Position numbers and translations under genes: made by a program. A stretch of DNA of 35,233 nucleotides from a virus: positions 1 through 35,233 of IMG/VR virus record IMGVR_UViG_3300036790_000810. One strand, written 5' to 3'. Of the stretch, positions 1-8,908 are shown one piece after another; the first letter of the stretch is position 1, and each line of letters starts with the position of its first letter. The notes below the pieces were generated by a model. It made no database searches. It was not told the DNA's origin and saw only the letters and a program-made list of their open reading frames with translations.

Positions 1-765
1 TTACACTAGCGTTATGCCCGCTGTGTCCCGCAACCGAAGCTTCGCGCGGAGATAGACGCGCAGGACTTGGTCATGGGTGAGAGGTGTCGGAAAGTAGATG
101 AGTTCGGCAAACGAGGTGCCGGTTTTGTAGGTGTTGACGTTGAAATAGCCGTCATTGCCGAGGGTAATCCCGTGAGTAGGATTGGCCGGCAACGCATCGC
201 TTGCCTCCTGCAATAGCGTGCCACCGCCGACAAAGGCCCGCGTCTGAAGGTTCGCATGATCGGCGGTCAATGCCAGAAAGAACCAATCGCCGGCATTTAG
301 TGCCGGCGCCACGAGCGGAACGTTGACGGCGCCCGATGCCAAAATCGGGTCGTAGTGGATCACCCCTGCGGAGTCGATGTAGACCAACAGACCGTCGTTG
401 CCCGCCGAAGCCGTCCGGGTGGATACCAGAACGGTCTGGTTCGAAGTCGCTGGCAGCTCATATTGCGCCACCAGGCAGACCGTCATCGAATTGCTGTCGA
501 GAATGTCGCTTGTCAGGCCCCCAAAAGCCGCATTTGCGAGCGTCAGATAGTTTTCCGAATATGTGGGCGCGATAGCAGGAGTGAGGACGTGCGAATTGAG
601 CGGCTCCGTCAAGCTCGTAGCATCGGTGCCGAAACGCCAATGCGCGGCGGCGAATTGCTCCAGCGAGTTTGGAGAGACCAGCGAGATATCCGCCACGCTT
701 ACCTGCCCACGAGCGGCGCCAGGCGCGCTAAACGGAAAGACGGTGACTATGCTTTTCTCGGACAT
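1..765 (-). CDS. LamG/lectin-like tail tip or fibre protein
   Basis: A 254-residue protein that is complete, with its TAA stop on bases 3-1. It has no signal peptide or membrane segment. The middle and C-terminal half (about residues 70-235) alternate short hydrophobic strands with Gly/Asn turns, for example TVCLVAQY, GDWFFLALTAD and FAELIYFP. This is the pattern of a concanavalin A/LamG-type beta-sandwich, and the segment AELIYFPTPLTHDQV resembles the last strand and helix of phage LamG domains. It is the last gene of the tip cluster, 18 bases after the esterase tailspike. The likely role is carbohydrate binding on the virion; this is inferred from fold-like pattern and position, not from a catalytic motif. 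Confidence 0.6.
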   Translation of the reverse strand: MSEKSIVTVFPFSAPGAARGQVSVADISLVSPNSLEQFAAAHWRFGTDATSLTEPLNSHVLTPAIAPTYSENYLTLANAAFGGLTSDILDSNSMTVCLVAQYELPATSNQTVLVSTRTASAGNDGLLVYIDSAGVIHYDPILASGAVNVPLVAPALNAGDWFFLALTADHANLQTRAFVGGGTLLQEASDALPANPTHGITLGNDGYFNVNTYKTGTSFAELIYFPTPLTHDQVLRVYLRAKLRLRDTAGITLV

Positions 766-783
766 CTGGATTGACCTTCGTTT

Positions 784-2778
784 CTATTGCAGCACGGTGA
801 TGGGAAGATCGAAGTGCGGGCAGACATAAAAAAGTGGATACTTTTTGCCGCCGCTGAAGAAATGATCTGGCGTGGAGTCGCGAAGATTTCCACTCGCGCC
901 GCGCCATACCGTCAGCCCGTTGCCGAGGAAGTCCTGCGCGTATCGGACCTCGGGCGAAGCTGCGAGTGTGCGGGCCAAGGTTGCTACTATCGTATCGCCG
1001 TTCGCGATCACGATATTAGACAGCGGCACGTCGCCATCCACGTCGGAAACAGCAAAGCCCATCTGAGTGGTAACGGCGAGCGTATCGACATCGAACACCA
1101 ATGGCTTCTGCGGCACTCTGAACTTGATCCGCAGTTCGGTCCCGCGCGACGTCACCGAAATGGGATCGATCTTTGCTGGCTTTTTGCCTTGGCGAACGAG
1201 TTGATAGAGAGCGCGCCCAGCCATGTGCCCCCACCAAAGATACCCGAGGTTCGACAGGTGTAAAACCTGAGACTGCCCGGCAGCAAATGGCAAATGATAC
1301 AGCGCGGAGACGTGATAAAAGTTCGCCTGTTCACGCGGAAGCTGGAACTGCACGCGTTGAATGTAGGCGCCCTGAGGGTTGCCGGTCACATAGGAAGGGG
1401 TCTGATACATCAAGAGCGCGAGCGGAGTCGTGCCGCCGATACGGGACTGGGCATCCGTTTCCGCGCCTGTGCGAAAAGCGATGAGAGCGGCTTTGTAAGC
1501 CGCCTCATCGGTCGCATTCTGCGCATCGGACTCGCCTTGCATCCAAGGCATCGCGAACATCCTAGGCGTCTTGCCCGCCGTCGTAGCCAGCGCCTTAAAG
1601 CCTGTCATCTGCGCCTGCAGAACCGCGTACCAGGCTGTACCCTGTGTGAGCTGTGAGAGCGTGTAGCTTCCGTGTCCTGCTGTCGCAGCTGCTACAGTCA
1701 CCGAATTCGGATTGCCGCCCTCGATTTCGGCGATCAGCTCGGAGTAATAATTTGCGGCGCCTGAGCAGAACGTTTCAACCCCGTTTTCCGTCAACGGAAT
1801 TGTCGATGTCATGTCGGTGCTGGGTGTCTGGGCGCGCGTGCCACCGTTGAAGCCAATGTTGCTCCACGGCTGTGTGACGGAGAGAGGCGGCGTGCCATCA
1901 CCACCGATGGAGAGAGACTGGCCGTCACCAATTAGGACGTTCCAGTCATGAGCTGGTATGACGTAGCCGAGATCGTCCAGCGGCGTTGGATCGTAGCCGC
2001 CGCTCACAGAATTGCCACCCGACAAATCTTCGAGCACGTTCAGCGACGGATCCACGACAAGAGGCGTGCCTCCCGCATTATCACCCGAAAATAGCAGCAT
2101 GCTTTCGTTGAGTGGCGCGAGGGCCGAGGAGATCGCAGCGCCGAGCTCCGCCGGAGCGCTGATCGGCATCAAGAACTTACCGATTGTTCGGTCAAAACCC
2201 ATGAGGATATTCCCCATAGGGTCTATGACCAGCGGCACGATGGCGGCCGCTGAAGATACGTCGAAGAGAACTTGGTTCGCGTAAATCCCGGCGCCGCTAA
2301 GCGTGGTGGTGACCGACGTTGTGGCTTCCGCGGCTGACAGCCGTGTGTCGATCGTCGCTTCCGCTGCAAGCCGCGCAGTCTTCTCCGCATCCACGCGGTC
2401 TTTGGTCTTGACCCAATTGCCCACACCAGTTGCGCCACTCTTGCGATATTGGCCGTTGTTGGCGTCCGTCGCATCGAGATCGACATAGGCGTAGATGCCA
2501 TCATTGTGCGCGAGGTCGGCGTTGAGCAACGTCAGAGACGCGAAATGCAATACGGGTTCGCCGGCTGTAGTCTCCAGGTTCCCCACGCGTGTTTGTAGGT
2601 CTGTGATTTCCCCTGCCGAGGTCGCGCCAATACTGCTCACCGACTTGCGCAGAGACGGCACCTGTGAACCGCCATCTCCAAGATCGATGTCTGTGGCATC
2701 GTCGGCATGCATGAACTGCTGGAATAGACCGGCGTCGGTCAACCACTGGTCGAGCGCCTGAGCTGGTGTTTGAGTCAT
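784..2778 (-). CDS. Tailspike/tail fibre with SGNH-type esterase domain
   Basis: A 664-residue protein. The N-terminal third (to about residue 155) looks like a fibre shaft, with a short heptad-like stretch (ITDLQTRVGNLE) and Ala-rich helices (AEKTARLAAEATI). A hydrolase domain follows. GDGQSLS at about 284-290 matches the block I serine motif of SGNH/GDSL esterases (S288), MQGESDA at about 413-419 is the QGESD signature of sialate O-acetylesterase-like enzymes, and H507 in VLHLSNLGY fits the block V histidine. A beta-rich domain of about 130 residues ends it. The family removes O-acetyl groups from glycans, so this protein probably deacetylates host capsule or O-antigen during adsorption. 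It starts 4 bases after the preceding stop. Substrate is unknown. Confidence 0.8.
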   Translation of the reverse strand: MTQTPAQALDQWLTDAGLFQQFMHADDATDIDLGDGGSQVPSLRKSVSSIGATSAGEITDLQTRVGNLETTAGEPVLHFASLTLLNADLAHNDGIYAYVDLDATDANNGQYRKSGATGVGNWVKTKDRVDAEKTARLAAEATIDTRLSAAEATTSVTTTLSGAGIYANQVLFDVSSAAAIVPLVIDPMGNILMGFDRTIGKFLMPISAPAELGAAISSALAPLNESMLLFSGDNAGGTPLVVDPSLNVLEDLSGGNSVSGGYDPTPLDDLGYVIPAHDWNVLIGDGQSLSIGGDGTPPLSVTQPWSNIGFNGGTRAQTPSTDMTSTIPLTENGVETFCSGAANYYSELIAEIEGGNPNSVTVAAATAGHGSYTLSQLTQGTAWYAVLQAQMTGFKALATTAGKTPRMFAMPWMQGESDAQNATDEAAYKAALIAFRTGAETDAQSRIGGTTPLALLMYQTPSYVTGNPQGAYIQRVQFQLPREQANFYHVSALYHLPFAAGQSQVLHLSNLGYLWWGHMAGRALYQLVRQGKKPAKIDPISVTSRGTELRIKFRVPQKPLVFDVDTLAVTTQMGFAVSDVDGDVPLSNIVIANGDTIVATLARTLAASPEVRYAQDFLGNGLTVWRGASGNLRDSTPDHFFSGGKKYPLFYVCPHFDLPITVLQ

Positions 2779-2782
2779 CGCG

Positions 2783-4267
2783 CTAAATCCTCAGCTTCAC
2801 GATCATGACGTTGAGGTGCGCGGCGCTCGAAGTGCCGTCCTTGCCGTACCAAGTACCCGCGCCAACGGCTTGCATGTATTCCAACGGCGTCACCGTATGA
2901 CGGCCGAGACCGGACATTTTTGAGAGAATGGCGATCATCGCGGTAATGGAATTGGCAGACGGGCTGACAAGAGCGACCGAAGAGGCGGCATCGGGCGCGG
3001 AGGTGCTGTCATACCCAACACCAATCTTGCGAAACGCTGACGACGTGTTGAGCGCCCCTTCGGTGTCGAAAGCATCGACTTCTGTACCTTGCTCACACGC
3101 CACGTAGGTGATGCCATTGGCGGCACTCGCATCCTTGGCTTGATAGGCGGCGGTCGTGTAGCTCCAGCTGTCGTTGCTGTCCGCGTTGATCGACGCAGCC
3201 AGGCGCGCGTTATAGCCGTTGCACAAACCGAGCATGTTTGCGGACCCACCTGCCGCCGGCGACGGATTGAAATTCATTGTGATGGTCGCGCCGCCGCTGT
3301 CGGTACAGCCGACGCCCACCCATGTTCCGCGATCGGATGACGGCCCGTTGGCAATTGACCATTTGTTCGCCGGCAGTCCGGAGACCCGTTCCAGCTCGCT
3401 CGTGCCGGAGCCTGTGCCTCGCGATGTCACACTTGACCAGGCTGGGCCACGCGAGACACGGAAAGTGCCGCTGTCGCTCCATACGAAATAGTCATAGCAA
3501 CTGCTGGCAGCGCCTGCGGCCGGGCTCTTGGTCGCATCGGAAAGTGTCTGGCAGACCTCCGAAAACGCTGTGGCCACCATAGAGGCGCCATTGTAGAGCG
3601 GAACGAGGTTTCCCTGGTCGGGCGTGTAGCAAACCGACGTGGCCGCAACCACGTCCGAGGACAACACGGCCACACCACTTGTGAGCGTCAAACGACCTTG
3701 GGGCGGCACGACGGGCAACGCGCCGCCATCCTGCAGGTTCTTGCCATCCGACGTCGAATAGGTCGGTACGTGCCCGACGTTGGCGCTTGAAGGACCGCGC
3801 ACTTCGAGATTGTTGTTGATGAAGGCGCGATAGTTGCCGGCACCATCGCTAACGAAGGTGATGCGCCGGCCGGCGCTAATCGGCAAGCTCGACAGACCGC
3901 CGATCGTGCCAGAGCCTCCCGCAACACTGTATGTGGCGATGCCCGCACTGTCGATATTCTCGATCGTCAGCATGCTGCAGCCGGAAGCAGGCAGCGTGTC
4001 GCTCATCGCAGAGCCGGAGTTCGAGCGAAGCTGATACTTACCGCAATCCGCAGATGACCAGCCCTTGCTGGAGCCCGTAATCGTCGCCTGCGGCTTCTGC
4101 GCGAATTCGAGCTGACCGGTTCCGGGATCGGAAATGCTGTTTCCTTGGTCCTTGGCTCCGGCAGTTCCGACATGCGGTGTTGGCACAACGATCGAGGATG
4201 CCAACGCGGAGACGCAGGATAGGGCGACCGCAGTTAAGGCAACGACGAAGAGCTTTTTAGCTTGCAT
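2783..4267 (-). CDS. Tail-fibre-like protein with an apparent signal peptide
   Basis: A 494-residue protein using the ATG at 4267, which overlaps the upstream gene by 11 bases; a TTG two codons earlier is possible. The N-terminus (MQAKKLFVVALTAVALSCVSALA) is a good Sec signal peptide with cleavage expected near residue 23. The rest is Ser/Gly/Thr-rich and beta-like. The stretch GRLTLTSGVAVLSSDVV, followed by a YTP...VPLYNG pattern, recurs in phage tail fibres and tip proteins. The protein contains many cysteines. Its place between a virion protein and the tailspike suggests a structural tip or fibre part, but a cleavable signal is unusual for a virion protein, so a periplasmic or surface role is an alternative. 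Confidence 0.55.
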   Translation of the reverse strand: MQAKKLFVVALTAVALSCVSALASSIVVPTPHVGTAGAKDQGNSISDPGTGQLEFAQKPQATITGSSKGWSSADCGKYQLRSNSGSAMSDTLPASGCSMLTIENIDSAGIATYSVAGGSGTIGGLSSLPISAGRRITFVSDGAGNYRAFINNNLEVRGPSSANVGHVPTYSTSDGKNLQDGGALPVVPPQGRLTLTSGVAVLSSDVVAATSVCYTPDQGNLVPLYNGASMVATAFSEVCQTLSDATKSPAAGAASSCYDYFVWSDSGTFRVSRGPAWSSVTSRGTGSGTSELERVSGLPANKWSIANGPSSDRGTWVGVGCTDSGGATITMNFNPSPAAGGSANMLGLCNGYNARLAASINADSNDSWSYTTAAYQAKDASAANGITYVACEQGTEVDAFDTEGALNTSSAFRKIGVGYDSTSAPDAASSVALVSPSANSITAMIAILSKMSGLGRHTVTPLEYMQAVGAGTWYGKDGTSSAAHLNVMIVKLRI

Positions 4268-4643
4268 TGACAAACCCCCAAATGGCGCCCGTCAGCTGCA
4301 CGGCTGAGGAGCTGTCGAGCTTAAAATCGGTGTTCACGCTTCCCTGCCAATAAGGGAAGATGCCCGGATCGAGCACCACCGTCTCGCCGGCAGCGGCGAT
4401 TTTGACGGTCCCGGGTAGCGCCGCTGCGCCGTCGCGAAACGTGATCGTGGTCGGTCCGTCCGCCGTCAGAACGAGGCGGTAAATGCGCGTGAACTTCCCA
4501 GCTGTTGCCGGGAACGGCACAAGGGGAAAGCCACTCGCAGCGTTGATGTCCACCGGAGACAGCGCCGGAGGAGGTGCCGGAAATTGAGCGTCGTCTCCGG
4601 TTCCATCGACAATCGCTACGGTATAGGGCGTGCAGGTTGACAT
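4257..4643 (-). CDS. Small beta-rich virion (tip) protein, function unknown
   Basis: A 128-residue protein without signal peptide or membrane segment. It opens with a Pro-rich stretch (FPAPPPALSP) and continues as predicted beta strands (IYRLVLTADGPTTITFRDG, AGETVVLDPGIFPYWQG, AVQLTGAIWGFV). The ATFR/ITFRDG strands with a following WQG turn resemble small tail-tip or fibre-base proteins in siphophages, though I cannot name a family. It lies 3 bases after the J-like tip gene and overlaps the next gene by 11 bases, so it is almost certainly co-translated with the tip module. Confidence 0.55.
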   Translation of the reverse strand: MSTCTPYTVAIVDGTGDDAQFPAPPPALSPVDINAASGFPLVPFPATAGKFTRIYRLVLTADGPTTITFRDGAAALPGTVKIAAAGETVVLDPGIFPYWQGSVNTDFKLDSSSAVQLTGAIWGFVNAS

Positions 4644-4646
4644 GGA

Positions 4647-7472
4647 TCAGCTCCAAGCCGCAGCAAGCAAAGAGAGATTGATGGCGTTCTGCTTCACGGA
4701 AAAATCCATAGTTGGATAGATGATGTCGGTCGCGCCATCTGCGTAGAAATCTCTCTCAAACCAGTTTCCAGGATGACTGAGGGAGTCAACGGCGCGCACT
4801 TGCAGCTGCACCGTTCCTTTGTGAGATTGGAACTGGAAAATGCGTCCGTTGTCTGCCGTGACAGATGTCCAGTCGTGCGCGCCATTCCATTTGGTCTGGT
4901 AATCAAACGTCACGCCGTCGGGGGCGCCGGACACTGTCACGGTAACCTGGACCTCACCGAGCGCGCCTATGCCTATCCAAGTCTCCCGTATGTCGAGGCC
5001 TGTAATCGTGAGGTTTTCGGATACGGGGTCCTGCGGCGGATCTGGCTCTGGTGGCGGATCACCATTGTCAGCCTGGTGGACACGAGGATCTTCGATAACC
5101 AGGTTGAGGGTGCTCTTGCCGCCGACGGCAGGAGTCATGGACACTACGATTGCGTCCTGAGGCCTCTGTGTTCCCTGGCCCATCGTTACGCGCGGGCGTT
5201 CAAGCTGAAGCCCTGCAGCGTCGTCGCCAGCATCACCCCAAATGCCCCAGTTGCGAGGCTCTATAGTCGCATAGAGACCAGCCGCGGGCGCCGCGCTCGC
5301 CAGGAGTTGGACCCGAGCACGCAACGTAGTCTCGCCGTCATCGATCAAGCTGATCGGCACCACGTCGGAGACTTGACCATCAGGCGCAGCTATAACAATC
5401 ACGCGCGCGCCGTCAGGATCCATGTTCAGCGTCCACGGCTCAGACAACGTGATGATGTCGCCGGCATCGCTTTGTTCGATCGCGAGCGCATCGGCCGACG
5501 CGCCCCAACTCGCCGACCAGTGGGCTACCCAGACCAAGTCGCCCCTGAAGCAAACTCTCCCCTCCAGCTCGGTGTCGAAGTTCGGCAAAATGCGTCTGTA
5601 GCGAGAGCTGGCCACCTTTGTTATGCCCTCGCGCCAAGCTTGCGCATAGTTGTTCACGCCGAGCATGTTGTAAGGAGTCGCGGTGTCAACCGTGGCGGTT
5701 GAGCCAGGCAGGGCGCACAAAACGTTGTGCGGTTTCCAATCGCGGCTATCGACATAGGAGACGAGCAACGCATCGACTTCGCTCTTGCTGAAGAAAATAT
5801 GTGTGCGCCCGAAGCTGGAAGGCACCATATTGCGAGGGCTGAAACCGCAGCGATAAATTGACTTCGGCTCGTCTCGCACAAAAGTTAGCTTGCCGCCCGC
5901 CATAACGGGCTGAGCGCGGCCGACATTAAGCAGCGCGGTCAGTCCGTCCCAGAAGGTCGTGGGCGTGTCAAATATGCCATCAAACGTATCGCCTCGCGTT
6001 GTCCAGATCGCGTCGTATTTCGCCAACCAGTCAAGATCGATATTGGCGTCTGAGAACTGCTTTCTGGCGAAGTAGGCGGTTGCCCACGCGATCGACCGCG
6101 TAGGCGCGGGAGTTAGCCAGGTGCTCATTTCCGCGTCCCAGGCTGGAAGAGTACGAGTCGCGGTGACATTGAATTGCTGCGAGGAAATAGCGTTGAGATT
6201 TTTGGTAGCGGACGCCTGCACAGCGATCAATGTGAGGTCGCCATAGGTGCCGACAGGCGGCAGAAACGCACGGAGAGAGACCCACACCAGTGTGTCTTGC
6301 GTCGAGCTGCTTGTCGCTTTTCGGTTGGTGCGCTCTGCGCGCACCTGCCAGCGGCCGGCGTCTACCTGCGCATAGTAGCTTGAACGCTGCGGCGTCACGG
6401 TGCTCAAGTCTATCGTCACGGTCAAAATGGTGACGGGATCGGCGACAGGCACGCCGTCGTCGTCAATTTTTTGCGCCTGAACCTGAAACGCTACTTCCGC
6501 ATCGTGCATGTTGCCATCGCTGTCCGAGTGCGAGAGCCCGGCCGGCAGCGCGATGTCGATAGCGATCTTGTTCGTAAAAGTCCGGGGGGGATTGCAGACA
6601 AACCACGCCGTCCAGTCGTAGCTGTCCTCGTTTATGCCGAGCAGCTCAATTGAACTGACTTCGGTAGAGGTATCTACGTTGTCGGGAAACAGCGTGACGG
6701 TTCCACCAGGAGGGATGATCTCCCAAGTGATTTCCGGATAAGCACCCGTTGACTGAACCACGCCGGAGTCGTCAGCCTGGGCGATGACATTTGAGCCAAT
6801 GCGAAGCTGAGAGATAGCGTATGAGCCGCGCCCGACCACGAACAGCATGTAGAGCTGCTGGTTGTTGTCCTGATAGTCGAAATAGGGCGCTGCGGCCTCG
6901 TCGCAAACGATGTTGAATTCGCCCAACATCTCAGGGATGGGCTGGCCGAGACGCGCTTGATTGGACTGCGCATTTAACGAGTAGGTCGGTGACGCCGTTG
7001 GCTGTGTCTTCTGCCCCGGCGCCGGCAGCACGGCAGAAATCAGGTAGCGCCCAGCCGTGAGCAACAGCACCGTCGCAAGGCCTTGCGCCGTTTGCAGGCC
7101 GATATCCAGCGTTGTGGAAAGGAATGTCCCTAAAGGGCCTGCGAGGTAGGTTGAGACAATAAGCAGAGCGATCTGGGCGACAATTTGCAGACCGTTCGAG
7201 GCGCCGGCTCCTCCTCCTCCCATGGGCAACGAAACGAGCACGGCATCGCCGTCGATAACGCAAGTGCCCCATTCGCGACGAGGGACAAGAAATGCGGACA
7301 GATCGCCACCGTCGGGAAGCAAATTGGCGTCTCTTAGCAGGACCGTTGAGGATGCTAGGTGCAGATCGGCACGCCTGATCGCGTCGAGGATCGTTTCGCC
7401 CTCAAGAGCGCTGGTGATGCTGGCACCCAAGCCAGGCGCGAGCGGATTGGCGATGTGGATCAATCTGCCCAT
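4647..7472 (-). CDS. Tail tip / host-specificity protein (lambda J-like)
   Basis: A 941-residue protein. I chose the ATG at 7472 because it forms a TGATG overlap with the upstream peptidase gene. The N-terminal region has a hydrophobic Gly/Ala-flanked segment (about residues 90-150), followed by YSLNAQSNQARLGQPIPEMLGEF, a pattern typical of the hub domain in J-like tip proteins (PVLYG-type motif). A long beta-rich central part follows. A Pro-rich linker (PPPEPDPPQDP) precedes a C-terminal fibronectin-III-like domain of about 100 residues. It is the largest protein after the tape measure and sits directly after the NlpC/P60 gene, as in siphophages. It probably caps the tail and contacts the host receptor. 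Confidence 0.82.
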   Translation of the reverse strand: MGRLIHIANPLAPGLGASITSALEGETILDAIRRADLHLASSTVLLRDANLLPDGGDLSAFLVPRREWGTCVIDGDAVLVSLPMGGGGAGASNGLQIVAQIALLIVSTYLAGPLGTFLSTTLDIGLQTAQGLATVLLLTAGRYLISAVLPAPGQKTQPTASPTYSLNAQSNQARLGQPIPEMLGEFNIVCDEAAAPYFDYQDNNQQLYMLFVVGRGSYAISQLRIGSNVIAQADDSGVVQSTGAYPEITWEIIPPGGTVTLFPDNVDTSTEVSSIELLGINEDSYDWTAWFVCNPPRTFTNKIAIDIALPAGLSHSDSDGNMHDAEVAFQVQAQKIDDDGVPVADPVTILTVTIDLSTVTPQRSSYYAQVDAGRWQVRAERTNRKATSSSTQDTLVWVSLRAFLPPVGTYGDLTLIAVQASATKNLNAISSQQFNVTATRTLPAWDAEMSTWLTPAPTRSIAWATAYFARKQFSDANIDLDWLAKYDAIWTTRGDTFDGIFDTPTTFWDGLTALLNVGRAQPVMAGGKLTFVRDEPKSIYRCGFSPRNMVPSSFGRTHIFFSKSEVDALLVSYVDSRDWKPHNVLCALPGSTATVDTATPYNMLGVNNYAQAWREGITKVASSRYRRILPNFDTELEGRVCFRGDLVWVAHWSASWGASADALAIEQSDAGDIITLSEPWTLNMDPDGARVIVIAAPDGQVSDVVPISLIDDGETTLRARVQLLASAAPAAGLYATIEPRNWGIWGDAGDDAAGLQLERPRVTMGQGTQRPQDAIVVSMTPAVGGKSTLNLVIEDPRVHQADNGDPPPEPDPPQDPVSENLTITGLDIRETWIGIGALGEVQVTVTVSGAPDGVTFDYQTKWNGAHDWTSVTADNGRIFQFQSHKGTVQLQVRAVDSLSHPGNWFERDFYADGATDIIYPTMDFSVKQNAINLSLLAAAWS

Positions 7473-7891
7473 CAGTTCGCCCAGCCATAGAAGACGAGCC
7501 GCGTCCAACCTTGTGTGTGCAGCACGGCTCTGGCGTCGAAGCAAACGCCCCAACCTTCGAGCGCGTGCAATATGCCGCCGGCATCAAAATCGAGCCAGGT
7601 TCCGATGTGGCGCTCGTCGCCTACCCGCACCATGGTCACAAGATCGCCAGCTTTCGGGCGCTCATCTTTGCGGCGAGGACACCAGTTTCTGCGTTCCTCA
7701 ACGCTGCGGAACGTTTCCACGACAGCTCTAATATCTCGTCGATCGACAAGAACAATCGGTAGGTCTCTGCCGAAGAATTGTTTTTGAACATGGCGGGTAA
7801 GCCCCCAACAGTCGAAGGCACGCGGCCCCATACCTCCTTTTTCATAAGGAAGTCCTATAAGGCTGTTTACCTCGCTCTTATCGAGACAAGC
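7472..7891 (-). CDS. NlpC/P60-family tail peptidase
   Basis: Cysteine peptidase of the NlpC/P60 family, which cleaves peptidoglycan stem peptides at the tail tip. The catalytic cysteine is in FDCWGL and the histidine is in RHIGTWLD; a second His (ILHALEG) could complete the site. The motif IGLPYEKGG is the usual (I)GxPY start of the domain. I propose the GTG at 7891 (139 residues), which overlaps the upstream gene by 14 bases. An ATG-initiated form from 7969 or 7948 would force a long overlap of 70-90 bases. It is followed by the J-like gene, as expected for the tail tip module. It is the only peptidoglycan hydrolase I can recognise in the window. Confidence 0.78.
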   Translation of the reverse strand, partial: ACLDKSEVNSLIGLPYEKGGMGPRAFDCWGLTRHVQKQFFGRDLPIVLVDRRDIRAVVETFRSVEERRNWCPRRKDERPKAGDLVTMVRVGDERHIGTWLDFDAGGILHALEGWGVCFDARAVLHTQGWTRLVFYGWAN

Positions 7892-8414
7892 CACGAAACA
7901 CGTCCGTTCTGTAGATGAGATCGTGAAGAGGCGCGTTGATCTTGTCATCCAATCCGAGATCGACCTCAACGCGAAGAACGTTTGATTTTGCGCCGGTCAC
8001 GCTGAGACCGTCGATGACCATCGCTGGCTTCGTGAAATCATCGCTGAGATAGCTCCGCAAGGTCACATCAACGGGCGCGCCTGTGGACACTCCTAAGTCG
8101 AGATAGGGCGACAATTCCTGAGTGACGTTTGCGATTTGCAATGTTGCCTTTGGCAAGCCCTGGTCCGGCGAGTCGGGCGTGACCAGGTCGAAGCGACCGC
8201 GTTCGAACGCGACGGTTTCTCCCGCGTTCATTGGGGCGCCATCTTCGAGGGTGGCCGAAAAGCCAGTCGGATCATTCGCTACGCGGATAGCAACTGGATT
8301 TCCGTCCGCGTCCGTGAAGGCCGGATGGCGAAATTCAATGGTGTCGATGCAGACGAGCCCCGGCGTGGCTGAAAACATGTACTCGCGCAGTTCGTCGCTG
8401 TAGGCGTCTGTCAT
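7878..8414 (-). CDS. DUF1833-family minor tail protein
   Basis: A 178-residue protein matching the DUF1833 pattern seen upstream of NlpC/P60 and J-like genes. It has IDTIEFRHPAF (the E-x-R/x-HP motif), then a conserved FSATLEDG block and the segment GLPKATLQIANVTQEL. It is mostly beta and soluble. It overlaps the previous gene by 4 bases. By position (tape measure, distal protein, DUF1833, NlpC/P60, J) it should form part of the tail baseplate or tip ring. The exact structural role of the family is not established as far as I know. Confidence 0.75.
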   Translation of the reverse strand: MTDAYSDELREYMFSATPGLVCIDTIEFRHPAFTDADGNPVAIRVANDPTGFSATLEDGAPMNAGETVAFERGRFDLVTPDSPDQGLPKATLQIANVTQELSPYLDLGVSTGAPVDVTLRSYLSDDFTKPAMVIDGLSVTGAKSNVLRVEVDLGLDDKINAPLHDLIYRTDVFRGLSR

Positions 8415-8908
8415 GGGAGCACCGCTGCCGGCAGCGAGACATGCACAGCATCATGGAACCGAGCGACAAAGTCCTGAACGGTCTCGCCCGAACCGAAGGT
8501 CAACAGCGCCGCTATCGTGCTTGTTTGATCCGGGGCGATGTCGTCCATGGTCTCCACGATCGCGCTCGTCATCCATTCTCCACCGTCGCGTTTCGGCGCC
8601 ATGGGCTGCTTGATGAACCGCACTTTCCGCGTCACGTAATCTTGGCCGTCAAACACCGGCATCGTGAACCAGCCATTGCCATCGCAAAGGATCCACCTAA
8701 GAACGCCTTTGAAGATGTCGAACTGCTGAGGCGTCATAGGCCAGGTGATCGAGTATTGGGTCGCGCCGGAGCGAAATATATTTCGCTGACGTGACTCGCC
8801 CTGCTCGAAGTCCGTGCGCTGGAGATTGTCCGCCAACGTCACCGCATAGCCGTCATTTAGCGGCGGAGCCGGCAATGCGTAGTCGGGCCATGCTGGGAGC
8901 GAAGTCAC
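8411..8908 (-). CDS. Distal/minor tail protein
   Basis: A 165-residue soluble protein following the tape measure gene with a 4-base overlap. Typical features of the small tail-tip protein in this position are the N-terminal WPDYALPAPPLNDGYAVT, an arginine/glutamine-rich loop (GESRQRNIFRSGATQYSITWPMTPQQF), and the motif WFTMPVFDGQDYVTRKVRFI. The protein probably joins the tail tube to the tip, comparable to lambda M/L-type proteins. Family assignment rests on position and general pattern. Confidence 0.6.
   Translation of the reverse strand: MTSLPAWPDYALPAPPLNDGYAVTLADNLQRTDFEQGESRQRNIFRSGATQYSITWPMTPQQFDIFKGVLRWILCDGNGWFTMPVFDGQDYVTRKVRFIKQPMAPKRDGGEWMTSAIVETMDDIAPDQTSTIAALLTFGSGETVQDFVARFHDAVHVSLPAAVLP

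Noticed and set aside
4773-5702. Long plus-strand open frames opposite the tail genes (also near 18033-19259, 25299-26909 and 33425-34373)
   Set aside because: They have Arg/Cys/His-rich shadow composition, lie opposite well-supported genes and lack family motifs.
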